Source: Maribellus sediminis
GTDB lineage: Bacteria; Bacteroidota; Bacteroidia; Bacteroidales; Prolixibacteraceae
DNA length: 64,000 bases
Assembly (NCBI RefSeq): GCF_011799805.1
Contig: NZ_WXUB01000005.1
Coordinates: 124,001 to 188,000, forward strand
Reading direction: 5' to 3'
In this document: positions 1 through 9,023 of the stretch, in pieces
Layout: each line of letters opens with the position of its first letter
Position numbering within the stretch: the stretch's first letter is position 1
Notes under the pieces: model-generated
What the model was told of the DNA's origin: nothing
Seen by the model: the letters and a program-made list of their open reading frames with translations, nothing else
The model's database searches: none
Program-made: the position numbers and the translations under genes

Positions 1-1
1 G

Positions 2-811
2 TACAGTACATCTATTGACTTCCCTGTTGAAAAATTGCGAGGAGGTATTGGTCTTTATCTTATGAACGACTTGCAGGCGGACGGTGCTTTAAATGCTTAT
101 CAGGTTAATGCCTTATATGCTGTGTCGGTTCAAATGACAGAAGAATTTAGAATGAATGCCGGAATTCAGGTTGGCTTTAATCAGAACACGTTAGGAATTA
201 GTAGGCTTATTTTTGCTGATAATATAGATGTTAATTTTGGTAACCACGGAGTGTCGGGTGAACTGGCTTATCTTACTGATCCTGACTATTCCTATTTTGA
301 TTTAGGAACAGGATTTTTGATTTATAACGAGCGTTATTTTGGAGGTTTTTCGATTGATCACCTGGCCGAGCCATATCAATCCTATACTTCAAATAGTGAA
401 TCGGGAACAAAATTGAAACGGAAATATACCGCTCATTTAGGTGCCCGGCTTCCTGTATACCTCAATGGACATTACAGAAAAAAGTTTGATATTTCTCCAC
501 AGCTAATTGTACAATCACAAGGCGTTTTTCATCAGATTAATTATGGACTTCTTGCTGCGAAAAGAGGATTAGCTGTTGGAACCTGGTTTCGCCAGAATTT
601 TGGACTGCGTTATGATGCTGTTATTTTATTGATTGGTTTTGTAAGAAACAAATGGCAGTTTACTTATAGTTATGATTTAGTGGTATCGGGATTATCAGGA
701 CAGTCCGGAGGAACCAGTGAAGTATCTCTGGTTTTTATGTTGAGCGGCAAAAAGAAAGCAAATGTGCTTCCGTTTTATGAACAATACAACGAGAAATTCG
801 GTGAAATGTAG
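2..811 (+). CDS. PorP/SprF family type IX secretion outer-membrane protein (5' truncated by window edge)
   Basis: The reading frame is open to the first base of the window, so the N-terminus with its signal peptide lies outside; the in-frame TTG at 35 is not a credible start. The visible ~269 residues show the alternating aromatic/Gly beta-strand pattern of PorP/SprF proteins, including a GGIGLYLMND segment and a late GTSEVSLVFML strand ending near the C-terminus. Family members are outer-membrane barrels that work with type IX secretion (T9SS) and anchor proteins carrying a type B sorting domain. The next gene is just such a protein, but it is convergent, with only 2 bp between the stop codons. 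Family assignment is fairly sure; the specific partner is inferred. Confidence 0.8.
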   Translation, partial: YSTSIDFPVEKLRGGIGLYLMNDLQADGALNAYQVNALYAVSVQMTEEFRMNAGIQVGFNQNTLGISRLIFADNIDVNFGNHGVSGELAYLTDPDYSYFDLGTGFLIYNERYFGGFSIDHLAEPYQSYTSNSESGTKLKRKYTAHLGARLPVYLNGHYRKKFDISPQLIVQSQGVFHQINYGLLAAKRGLAVGTWFRQNFGLRYDAVILLIGFVRNKWQFTYSYDLVVSGLSGQSGGTSEVSLVFMLSGKKKANVLPFYEQYNEKFGEM

Positions 812-813
812 TT

Positions 814-3800
814 TTACCTTACCAGTACAACTTGTCCCTTTTGTTCATGTTCAAAGCCTTGAATATCAAAATAATTTGAAATCCAAACATAATTACCCAT
901 TGGGGCCTTATTACCGTTTTTGTCAGTTCCGTCCCAAGCATCGTGTGGTGAATTGGTCTCAAAAACGATCTGCCCCCAGCGGTCGAATATCTTTAGATTA
1001 AATCGATGATCGTCGGCACCGACTCCAAGGGGCATAAATGTTCGGTTCTCCGGAATTTCGCTGTCGGGCCTGAATGCATTAGGTGTAAATACTGAAAAAG
1101 GCAATATTTTTATCAGAATTGTCGAAGTATCCTTACAGGCATATTCTGATTCCACAATAAGTTGCGGGTAGAATTCTCCTAATTCAGTATATGTATGCGA
1201 CGGGTTTTTTTCAACGGAAGTAAACTCATCGTCGAAATCCCAAAGATAATATTTGGCATTTTCAGATTCGTTGGTAAAAGTTATGGTCGAATGTTCGAGC
1301 AATGCAACCGGATAATCAACATCGAAGGCTGCAAGGGGTTTTGGATGTACCCAAATCCAGTCTTTCTTGGTAAGTGTATCAACACATCCTGTCTGCTGCG
1401 ATGCTGCAATTAATGTAATATCTGCTCTTCCTGAATCGGGGAAGAAATAAATTGCAGCATCCCCGACAGGGTTAGGTACAGAATCGTTTACCCAGGTAAA
1501 GTATAAATCTTCGTCGTCGCCAGAAGCAAAAATTTCTGTGGTATAGGGTTGGCAGCCTTCTTCGTTATCGGTGGCGAAATCGAAGTGAGGTAACCTTTTT
1601 AAAGTAATTTCAGCGGGTAAACTTGTGCATCCGTATTCATTTACTGTGAGCACCGCTTTTGCCGTTGCATTGTCAAGAATCATGACGATCGAATCGTTGC
1701 CGAGCCCTGACTGATGTCCACCTTCGAAATCCCAGGTGCAAAACGACGAATCGATGGTGTTGGTGTAAATAAGTTCGACTGAGTCGGGGTAGCATATTGA
1801 AGGGTCTGCTGTAATTTCGGCTATTGGTGTAGGAAATACTTTAATCATACTGTCGATTTGATAGCCTATCTGACAACCGGATAACGTATTTGTAATGGTG
1901 AGGCTTACATCGTAGAATCCTGTTTGCGAATAGAAATGTTCTACCTGTTGTTGGTTGTTTATTGGAGATCCATCGCCAAAGTCCCATTCAAAAAGGAGTG
2001 CATCTTCAATCTTCAAGTCTCCTTTAAAAAGTACGTTTACCGAATCGCAGCCTCTTGCTTTACCCGTTTCCAGAACAAAGTCAGGATTAGCACCTAATAA
2101 AGATGATGTTGTATCGCTCCAACAACCATTCTCTTCAACAAAGAGCGATAAATAGGGTGCAGAGTTATAGGCACCAACAGAAACAATAAAGTGGTCCCAA
2201 CTTATCGAATCCAACAGTTTTGCACCACCAAAATCCCAATAATAATTTGCTGCCTGGGTTGCGTTTCCGTTGTATTTTACTTCTCTGGAGTAACCCTTGC
2301 ATTTATCATTTGGATCATCAACAAAAATAAAATCGGAGGTGGGAGTTGGTTGAAAAATTATTCGGAAGGTGTCGTATTTGGCACAACCATCGAGAGTTCT
2401 TAATTCGTAATAAATTTCAAATTCGCCCCATTCAGTTGTTTCAATGTTAGTGGTTTGGTGTGCTTCATTTGTAAAAATTATGCTACCGGTATTTGAACTC
2501 CAGGCGAAGCTGCCATCATAGTCCCAAAGCGATTCTGGTGCATCGGTGATACTAACTGTTAAACTGGCCTTTTTTGTTCCACAGTTTAATTCAATCCCTT
2601 CGATTTGTACATTTGGAACAGGAAAAACAACCAGGTTCATAGTATCTCGTGCAGGGCAATTGTATTCATTGTAGGCAGTTATGCGGTATTCACCTGTTGA
2701 GTTGGCTGTAAAATATTGGCTTGTGGATATTGTTTCGTTATTTTCGTTCTGCCAGACGTATTTTTCGAATCCATCGTTTCCGTTCAGTTCAATTGCGTAT
2801 GGTTCGCAACCTTCATCGTATTCAATTCCCAGATCAACCTGAGGATGGCTCACAAATACAAAAATAGAATCTTCCAGTTCGCAACCGTCAATAGTTGTGG
2901 TTTTAACCTGGTACTTTCCGCCCTCGGTGATTGTAAGTTGTTGCGTTGTATCGCCAGTATTCCATTTATAGGTGTCGAAATATGGTCCTGCATCCAGGGT
3001 CCTTGATTCTCCGTAGCAGAGAAGGAGCGTATCGCCATTAAAATTAATGCTTTCGCCTAAATCGAGTACCAGGTTCAGGTTAAAACCAACACCATATCCA
3101 TATGACTCGACCCCGCCATATCCGTAAACATATGCCAAAAAGCCACGGTCCTGGTTCAGGTTTTCAATCCGGTGATTTCCAGGGGATATATTTTTCTGGG
3201 TAAAAGAATATTCACTTTCAGGAAAAGCCTGAAATTCACTAGCAATTGGAGCGCCATCGAACCGAATATTGCCAACTTCTTCAGTTAGGCTAACAATATT
3301 TACATAATAGCTAGCAATTTGATTTGAGTTATACGCAACAAACGTTACATCGTTTTTTGCCTGGGTGGTCGAACTGAGAATGATCATAAATGGGTCGCCA
3401 TTGCCGTTTGTATAGTTTCGATCAACATCTCTCGACTGACTAAACTGGGCAACCAATATGGGTTTGTCTCCAAAAATTCTTTTGGGTTCGTTATAGAAAA
3501 ATACCAACTCTTTAAATTCACCGGCATTTAATTCAATGGGGTCTAGACCTGTGATGTAAACCGTTGTTTGATCTTGCGCTGCCATTATTCGGTAACGGTC
3601 TTGTTCTCTCGATTTCAAAGGAACGGCATAATATTCTTTTCCCCACGCCTGAATGGGCGGAATTTGTTCGTAAAGATGATCCCAGCAACATTCACCAACC
3701 GGTACCCGGGTACTAAGCGAGCCTGAATAGAAGGCAATGGGCTTGTCGGCAATAATATGGCTGCTTGTTAGATCTCCCTGCCCCGGTAAATTCGCTTCGT

Positions 3801-4449
3801 TTTCCGATTGTACCTGGTAAACCTGGCCTTTGTTTAATGTAATACAGAATGTGGAATCCTTTGGTTGCAGCTTATCTGTCACTTTTGAAGGGGTTATGTG
3901 AATTGTTGTGGAATCTTCAGAAGCAACTAATAAAAACTCGCTGTTTCTTCCATTTCCCGTTTGCGAATTATTTAGGTCAACATCGGGATCGTAACACATC
4001 GCGAAATACTCTTTTCCTAACGATTCTATAGGATAGATAACAGCAACATCTGCTGAATTGCGATCGTAGTTCAAGGCATATAAATTCACGGGTTTTTCCG
4101 ACACTAAATGAATCCCTTTGTTTTCAACTTCCTCCGACCCAAGCGCCTCGACAATGTCCCAGGGTATTACGACTTGTTGTGAATTATTTGCGGCAACAGA
4201 AAAAGTGCCCTGAAAAGGAATTTCGTCGGGACCAACAGTGATTATGAAAGTTGTTGCTTCGCGGGCTGTAACTGTAATTTCAACATGGTGATTGCCTGTG
4301 TAGTTGCGACTTTCCATAAACCCAAACCAAAACTCTGTTCCCTCAGTCGATTTTCTGCAAGGATTGGTCTCTACTTGAGCGTTTAACAGCAATGAAAGGG
4401 CTACAAAAATAACGGTCAGGATAACTCCTCTTTTTACTGGGTGAAGCAT
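814..4449 (-). CDS. Large secreted protein: IgGFc-binding-like N-terminus, PKD-type repeats, T9SS type B sorting domain
   Basis: About 1211 residues. I start at ATG 4449, which gives a clean signal peptide (VILTVIFVALSLLLNAQ); a GTG 24 bases upstream sits at the edge of the preceding terminator. Residues ~30-460 resemble the IgGFc-binding N-terminal domain seen in Bacteroidota surface proteins (STEGTEFWFGFMES near the start). Then come Ig-like/PKD modules with YYWDFGG, FEWDFGDGSP and YYLWDFDDE signatures. The last ~90 residues (VFTPNAFRPDSE, FDRWGQIVFET, WDGTDKNGNKAPMGNYVW) are a gliding-motility-associated type B C-terminal sorting domain. The product is probably exported through T9SS and attached to the surface through a PorP/SprF-like partner. 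The ligand is unknown. Confidence 0.88.
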   Translation of the reverse strand: MLHPVKRGVILTVIFVALSLLLNAQVETNPCRKSTEGTEFWFGFMESRNYTGNHHVEITVTAREATTFIITVGPDEIPFQGTFSVAANNSQQVVIPWDIVEALGSEEVENKGIHLVSEKPVNLYALNYDRNSADVAVIYPIESLGKEYFAMCYDPDVDLNNSQTGNGRNSEFLLVASEDSTTIHITPSKVTDKLQPKDSTFCITLNKGQVYQVQSENEANLPGQGDLTSSHIIADKPIAFYSGSLSTRVPVGECCWDHLYEQIPPIQAWGKEYYAVPLKSREQDRYRIMAAQDQTTVYITGLDPIELNAGEFKELVFFYNEPKRIFGDKPILVAQFSQSRDVDRNYTNGNGDPFMIILSSTTQAKNDVTFVAYNSNQIASYYVNIVSLTEEVGNIRFDGAPIASEFQAFPESEYSFTQKNISPGNHRIENLNQDRGFLAYVYGYGGVESYGYGVGFNLNLVLDLGESINFNGDTLLLCYGESRTLDAGPYFDTYKWNTGDTTQQLTITEGGKYQVKTTTIDGCELEDSIFVFVSHPQVDLGIEYDEGCEPYAIELNGNDGFEKYVWQNENNETISTSQYFTANSTGEYRITAYNEYNCPARDTMNLVVFPVPNVQIEGIELNCGTKKASLTVSITDAPESLWDYDGSFAWSSNTGSIIFTNEAHQTTNIETTEWGEFEIYYELRTLDGCAKYDTFRIIFQPTPTSDFIFVDDPNDKCKGYSREVKYNGNATQAANYYWDFGGAKLLDSISWDHFIVSVGAYNSAPYLSLFVEENGCWSDTTSSLLGANPDFVLETGKARGCDSVNVLFKGDLKIEDALLFEWDFGDGSPINNQQQVEHFYSQTGFYDVSLTITNTLSGCQIGYQIDSMIKVFPTPIAEITADPSICYPDSVELIYTNTIDSSFCTWDFEGGHQSGLGNDSIVMILDNATAKAVLTVNEYGCTSLPAEITLKRLPHFDFATDNEEGCQPYTTEIFASGDDEDLYFTWVNDSVPNPVGDAAIYFFPDSGRADITLIAASQQTGCVDTLTKKDWIWVHPKPLAAFDVDYPVALLEHSTITFTNESENAKYYLWDFDDEFTSVEKNPSHTYTELGEFYPQLIVESEYACKDTSTILIKILPFSVFTPNAFRPDSEIPENRTFMPLGVGADDHRFNLKIFDRWGQIVFETNSPHDAWDGTDKNGNKAPMGNYVWISNYFDIQGFEHEQKGQVVLVR

Positions 4450-4473
4450 GTTCAAAGCTAAAAATAAATTCAC

Positions 4474-4510
4474 AAAAAAAACCGCACATGGTTCATGCGC
4501 GGTTTTTTTT
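4474..4510 (-). terminator. Rho-independent terminator of the carboxyltransferase-biotin carrier operon
   Basis: ACCGC (4481-4485) pairs with GCGGT (4499-4503), and an inner CATG pairs with CATG, flanked by A and T runs on both sides. It lies directly after the stop of the biotin carrier gene at 4527, so it ends that minus-strand operon. The symmetrical A/T flanks would also allow it to work in the other direction. Confidence 0.8.
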
Positions 4511-4526
4511 CATATCAGTATTCAGC

Positions 4527-4850
4527 TTATGCTTTCTTTATCTCAAGCATTAAGTGGCGTTTCGGAATTACTTCATCCTTTTTAACGTAGATCTTAACGA
4601 TCTGCCCGTCGAAAGGCATACGAACCTGGTTTTCCATTTTCATGGCTTCCAGCAGTAACAGCGTTTCGCCTTCTTTTACTTTTTGATTGGTCTTCACAAA
4701 AATATCGACAATCGTTCCCGGAATGAACGAATAAATCATGTTCTCGTTTGGAGTTTCATAATTTACCCTGTTTTCAAATTTCCAGGTGTATTGTGTTTTG
4801 TATATCGCCCCCTGAATAATCAGGTTTTTTAATTCTTTTTCTTCTGCCAT
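4527..4850 (-). CDS. Biotin/lipoyl attachment protein (acyl-CoA carboxylase biotin carboxyl carrier)
   Basis: 107 residues. The C-terminal ~70 residues form a biotinyl domain with the canonical LLLEAMKMEN motif (the Lys of AMKM receives biotin) and a matching MPFDGQIVKI hairpin. The N-terminal ~35 residues are a short, less conserved extension. It carries carboxyl groups between a biotin carboxylase and the carboxyltransferase encoded 17 bp upstream, in the same transcription unit. No biotin carboxylase or membrane decarboxylase subunit is nearby, so whether the complex is a propionyl-CoA carboxylase or a sodium-pumping methylmalonyl-CoA decarboxylase cannot be decided here. Confidence 0.9.
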   Translation of the reverse strand: MAEEKELKNLIIQGAIYKTQYTWKFENRVNYETPNENMIYSFIPGTIVDIFVKTNQKVKEGETLLLLEAMKMENQVRMPFDGQIVKIYVKKDEVIPKRHLMLEIKKA

Positions 4851-4867
4851 AACTATAAGTTGATCTG

Positions 4868-6412
4868 TTAAAACGGAGGAATACCGTGCTTTTTAGCTGG
4901 CATTGAAGCAGTTTTATTCTCAGAAACCTGCAGTGCGTGTAAAATACGTGAGCGTGTTTCACTTGGTTCGATCACTTCGTCGATGTAACCCTGCGCTGCT
5001 GCAACATAAGGATTCGCAAATTTCTCTTTGTATTCCTGAATTTTCTGCTGACGCATTTCCTCAGGATTTTCAGCTTCCGAAATTTCCTTGCGGAAAACAA
5101 TATTGGCGGCACCTTCAGGTCCCATAACAGCAATTTCGGCAGTAGGCCATGCAAACACAAAGTCGGCACGTAAGTGACGCGAGTTCATGGCAATGTAACC
5201 ACCACCGTATGCCTTGCGGATAATTACTGTAACTTTTGGCACAGTAGCTTCACTGTAGGCATAAAGAATTTTTGCTCCGTGACGGATTACTCCGGCATGT
5301 TCTTGGTCAACTCCAGGCAAGTAGCCAGGAAGGTCTTCAAGGGTAACAATCGGAATATTGAATGCATCGCAGTAACGGATAAAACGTGCTGCTTTATCTG
5401 AACTGTCAATATCCAGTACTCCTGCCAATACCATAGGCTGGTTGGCAACAAAGCCTACTGTTTCACCATTCATGCGCCCAAATCCAATAATGATGTTCGG
5501 AGCAAAACGTTCCATAATTTCAAAGAATTCAGAACCATCGGTAATGCTTTTAATAACATCACGCATGTCGTAAGGAATTCTTGGATCAGCCGGAACAATG
5601 TCTTCAACTTTTGCGCCTTTTAGTGGTGCTTTTGGTTTGTGAGCAAGCGCTTTTTTCAGGTTACTACGTGGAATAAAACTGATCAGTGTTTTTATCTGGT
5701 CAAAGCATTCCATTTCGGTTTCAGCATAAAAGTGTGCATTACCGGTAACTTCGGCGTGCACTTTAGCACCACCTAATTCTTCCATTGTAACTTCTTCACC
5801 TAAAACCGATTTTACCACTGATGGTCCGGTGATAAACATTTTCGAAATGTTTTCAACCACGAAAACAAAGTCGGTTAGTGCCGGTGAATAAACAGCGCCA
5901 CCTGCGCAAGGCCCCAATATTACTGAGATTTGTGGAATAACTCCCGAGGCCAGGGTATTACGGAAGAAGATCTCTCCGTAACCTGCAAGCGAGTTAACAC
6001 CTTCCTGAATACGTGCACCACCCGAGTCGTTGATACCAATTAACGGAACTCTCATTTTCAGAGCATGGTCCATAATCTTGGTGATTTTACGGGCATGCAT
6101 CAGTCCAAGCGAACCACCTGCCACGGTAAAGTCCTGGGCAAAAATACAAACCGGTTTGTCGTAAATGGTACCTGTACCGATGATAACACCGTCGCCATGC
6201 AAGGTTTTACCTTCCATGCCAAAATCTTTAGCCGCGTGTTCTACGAACAGGTCGTATTCGTGAAATGAGTTTTTATCGAGCAATGCCAGGATACGTTCCC
6301 TTGCGGTCATTTTCCCCATTGCAACTTGTTTCTCAATGGCTTTATCTCCACCACCTTTTTGTACTTCTTTCTTTCTTTTACGAAGATCGAGTACGTTACT
6401 TCTTAGTGACAT
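4868..6412 (-). CDS. Acyl-CoA carboxylase carboxyltransferase subunit (propionyl/methylmalonyl-CoA type)
   Basis: 514 residues, the usual length for PccB/MmdA. The N-terminal crotonase-like half carries GINDSGGARIQEG and GPCAGGAVYSPALTDF (oxyanion loop). The C-terminal half carries LEDLPGYLPG, YGGGYIAMNSRH and AEIAVMGPEGAANI. It transfers carboxylate between biotin and propionyl-CoA (or the reverse, from methylmalonyl-CoA). Together with the adjacent biotin carrier and the distant meaB, this points to the succinate-propionate pathway. Starts at ATG 6412. Substrate choice among short acyl-CoAs is inferred from similarity of the motifs to Bacteroidota PccB/MmdA proteins. Confidence 0.92.
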   Translation of the reverse strand: MSLRSNVLDLRKRKKEVQKGGGDKAIEKQVAMGKMTARERILALLDKNSFHEYDLFVEHAAKDFGMEGKTLHGDGVIIGTGTIYDKPVCIFAQDFTVAGGSLGLMHARKITKIMDHALKMRVPLIGINDSGGARIQEGVNSLAGYGEIFFRNTLASGVIPQISVILGPCAGGAVYSPALTDFVFVVENISKMFITGPSVVKSVLGEEVTMEELGGAKVHAEVTGNAHFYAETEMECFDQIKTLISFIPRSNLKKALAHKPKAPLKGAKVEDIVPADPRIPYDMRDVIKSITDGSEFFEIMERFAPNIIIGFGRMNGETVGFVANQPMVLAGVLDIDSSDKAARFIRYCDAFNIPIVTLEDLPGYLPGVDQEHAGVIRHGAKILYAYSEATVPKVTVIIRKAYGGGYIAMNSRHLRADFVFAWPTAEIAVMGPEGAANIVFRKEISEAENPEEMRQQKIQEYKEKFANPYVAAAQGYIDEVIEPSETRSRILHALQVSENKTASMPAKKHGIPPF

Positions 6413-6625
6413 AAAGTATTTTTTTAGTTATAAGTTTACCCGTGATAGCTGGGTATTTTAAAATTACGTGCTGGCAAAATTATAATTTTTTCCGGTTGCC
6501 ATTCTTAAATGCATTTATGTGTTACGAATTTTAAGGAACATGGATACATTTCATTCGAATTATAGGATTCTTTGTTTGAAAAGTTCTTCGCAGGAAGTTC
6601 AAATCCAGCACTGACAGAAACCAGA

Positions 6626-7705
6626 TTAGCGCGCTGCCCAACGATAAAGAAAGACGGCAATCACTGCGTACATTAAATTTGGTATCCAAACGGCCACGAA
6701 TGGTGGCGTTGATCCGCTGACGGCAAACACCGTAGAGATTTGCATGAATAAAATGTAAGAGAAAGCCAGTAGCAGGCCTAGCCCGAGGTGAAATCCGAGA
6801 CCACCTTTTACTTTTCGTGAGGCCAGGCTGACGCCGATAATGGTAAGAATAAAAGTGGAAAATGGATTGGCCATTCGCTTGTGTTTTTCGATTTCCCACT
6901 CCACATAGTTTACGCCCCGCATTTTCATCAGTTCAATTTCCTTAATGAGTTCGGGAGTTTTGTAGGTTTCCATCTCATCTTTCAGTACCATGAAATCTTT
7001 TGGCGACATATTCAATGTTGTGTCCATGTGGTAACCATTCTCCAACTCCTCGTAATCATCGTGAATTATTCGTTTCCAGTAAGAGTTGATGATCCATTTG
7101 TCGGTTTCTTCATCCCAGCGGATATTTTGTGCAGTAAGCTTTTCTGTAAGTTTGGCGCCATCGAAACGTTCGAGTGTAAAACGGTATCCGATATTGTTTT
7201 CGGTAAAACTTTGAAGGTAAATGTAAACACCCGGTTCAATTTGCCGGTGGACATTTCTTTCCGTTCCGGTTGTACGCGATTTGATGTACTTCTCCTTAAA
7301 ATTGATCATCGTATTATTTGCCGGTGGAATAATAAAATTGCCAAGGAAAAAAGACAACAAGGTAATTATCGTAGCCGAAACCATGTAAGGCCGCATTAGC
7401 CGGGAATAGGAAACACCGCTGCTCAAAATGGCAATAATCTCGGTGTTATAGGCCATCTTCGAAGTAAAATAAATAACGGCAATAAATGTAAACAACGGGC
7501 TGAACAGGTTACCAAAATAAGGGATGAAGTTCATGTAATAATCCATCACGATGTCGCGCGTCGGAATATCTTTGGAGATAAACTCGTCGAGGTTTTCCGA
7601 AATATCGAAAACTATGGCAATGCTCAGAATCAGTGCGATGGCATAAAAGAAAGTTCCCAGGTATTTCTTTGTAATGTAAAAGTCTATGGTTTTATACCAC
7701 TTCAT
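6626..7705 (-). CDS. LptF/LptG family permease
   Basis: 359 residues with the YjgP/YjgQ topology: three transmembrane segments near the N-terminus (YLGTFFYAIALILSIAIVF and two more by residue ~125), a periplasmic domain of ~140 residues, and three at the C-terminus. Members pair with LptB to extract lipopolysaccharide from the inner membrane toward the Lpt bridge. The start ATG is 4 nt after the tgt stop, so the two are almost certainly cotranscribed, a common arrangement in Bacteroidota. I cannot tell LptF from LptG by eye, so no symbol is given. Confidence 0.88.
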   Translation of the reverse strand: MKWYKTIDFYITKKYLGTFFYAIALILSIAIVFDISENLDEFISKDIPTRDIVMDYYMNFIPYFGNLFSPLFTFIAVIYFTSKMAYNTEIIAILSSGVSYSRLMRPYMVSATIITLLSFFLGNFIIPPANNTMINFKEKYIKSRTTGTERNVHRQIEPGVYIYLQSFTENNIGYRFTLERFDGAKLTEKLTAQNIRWDEETDKWIINSYWKRIIHDDYEELENGYHMDTTLNMSPKDFMVLKDEMETYKTPELIKEIELMKMRGVNYVEWEIEKHKRMANPFSTFILTIIGVSLASRKVKGGLGFHLGLGLLLAFSYILFMQISTVFAVSGSTPPFVAVWIPNLMYAVIAVFLYRWAAR

Positions 7706-7709
7706 GCTG

Positions 7710-8837
7710 TTACAATCTGTTTTTTAGTTTAATGACCATCTCGTTTTTCCAACTCACAAAATCGCCGTTTAGTATTTTTTCGCGGGCTGCTTTTACCAGC
7801 CACAGATAAAAAGCCAGGTTGTGCTGGCTGGCAATCTGGGCGCCCAGCATTTCTTTCGAAATAATCAGGTGCCGAAGATAAGCTTTAGAATACTGGTCGA
7901 CAAACGATGTTCCGTTTTCATCGATCGGGCTGTGGTCGTTTTCCCATTTTTTATTTCGGATATTGATGATCCCCTCCGAAGTGAAAAGCATACCGTTGCG
8001 TCCGTTTCGTGTGGGCATTACACAATCGAACATATCAATTCCGCGGTGAATACCTTCGAGGATGTTTACAGGTGTACCAACTCCCATCAGGTAGCGCGGT
8101 TTATCTTCGGGTAAATCGGTGGTAACTACTTCCGTCATTTCATACATTTCTTCTTCGGTTTCGCCTACCGATAAACCACCAATCGCATAACCATCGGCAT
8201 TGAAAGTTTTTACATGCGCCACGGCTTGTCTTCTTAAATCAGCAAATGTATTACCCTGAACAATGGGGAACAAAGTTTGCTTGTAACCATATTTTGGTTC
8301 GGTGCTGGTAAAGCGAACAAAACAACGATCGAGCCAGCGCTGCGTAAGTTCCAGCGATTTTTTTGCATAATCGTAATCGGCTCCACCGGGTGTGCATTCG
8401 TCGAAAGCCATAATGATATCGGCACCGATCGTTCGCTGAATATCCATTACGTTTTCGGGTGTGAACAGGTGGTACGAACCGTCGATGTGCGACTGAAACC
8501 GTGCGCCTTCCTCCGACAATTTGCGCAGGTCGCCCAGCGAAAATACCTGGAAGCCGCCGCTGTCGGTCAAAATTGGTTTGTCCCAGCGGTTGAATTTGTG
8601 CAGGCCGCCGGCTTTTTCAATTACATCGAGCCCGGGGCGCAAGTATAAATGATAGGTGTTGCCAAGAATAACTTCAGCTTTAATGTCCTCCTTTATGTCG
8701 CGGGTATGAATGCCTTTTACCGAACCGGCAGTCCCCACGGGCATAAAAATGGGTGTTTCGATCGTACCGTGATCGGTGGTTATTTTGCCGGCTCTTGCAC
8801 GCGAGTCAGTAGCTGATTTTTGTAACTGAAAATCCAT
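7710..8837 (-). CDS. tgt: Queuine tRNA-ribosyltransferase
   Basis: 375 residues from ATG 8837. A TTG at 8858 is in frame but overlaps the predicted -7 box, so it is rejected. It exchanges guanine-34 for a queuosine precursor in GUN-anticodon tRNAs. Visible family motifs are LTDSGGFQVFSLG, AFDECTPG, GGLSVGE and the catalytic-Asp/tRNA-binding stretch FDCVMPTRNGRNGMLFT. Unlike E. coli or Zymomonas Tgt, the C-terminal zinc motif CxCxxC is absent: the equivalent stretch reads SPIDENGTSFVDQYSKAYL, with no cysteine, although the downstream His-Asn remains. First gene of a tgt-lptF/G unit. Confidence 0.95.
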   Translation of the reverse strand: MDFQLQKSATDSRARAGKITTDHGTIETPIFMPVGTAGSVKGIHTRDIKEDIKAEVILGNTYHLYLRPGLDVIEKAGGLHKFNRWDKPILTDSGGFQVFSLGDLRKLSEEGARFQSHIDGSYHLFTPENVMDIQRTIGADIIMAFDECTPGGADYDYAKKSLELTQRWLDRCFVRFTSTEPKYGYKQTLFPIVQGNTFADLRRQAVAHVKTFNADGYAIGGLSVGETEEEMYEMTEVVTTDLPEDKPRYLMGVGTPVNILEGIHRGIDMFDCVMPTRNGRNGMLFTSEGIINIRNKKWENDHSPIDENGTSFVDQYSKAYLRHLIISKEMLGAQIASQHNLAFYLWLVKAAREKILNGDFVSWKNEMVIKLKNRL

Positions 8838-8855
8838 ATACCCAAAATTGATGCG

Positions 8856-8883
8856 CAAATATAGCCAATTAACTCGAAAACAA
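8856..8883 (-). promoter_or_regulatory. Predicted promoter of tgt
   Basis: On the minus strand, TTG (8883-8881) is followed after 17 nt by TATATTTG (8863-8856), which fits the Bacteroidota TTTG-N(17-20)-TANNTTTG consensus. Transcription would begin near 8850, leaving a short leader before ATG 8837. Confidence 0.5.
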
Positions 8884-9023
8884 CCGGGCTGTATGGAACT
8901 GCGGCTTGTTAATAAAAACTAATTGATGTAAATAAAATTAGCACCTTCAAATCCATTCTTTCATTTTTTATTTACCACATTTGCCTACAGCTAAAAAGAT
9001 CTCAAAATTGATTTTCGTCCTGA

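Noticed and set aside
8838-8858. Upstream TTG start for tgt
   Set aside because: It overlaps the predicted -7 box at 8856-8863, and the extra seven residues are not part of the Tgt family; ATG 8837 preferred.
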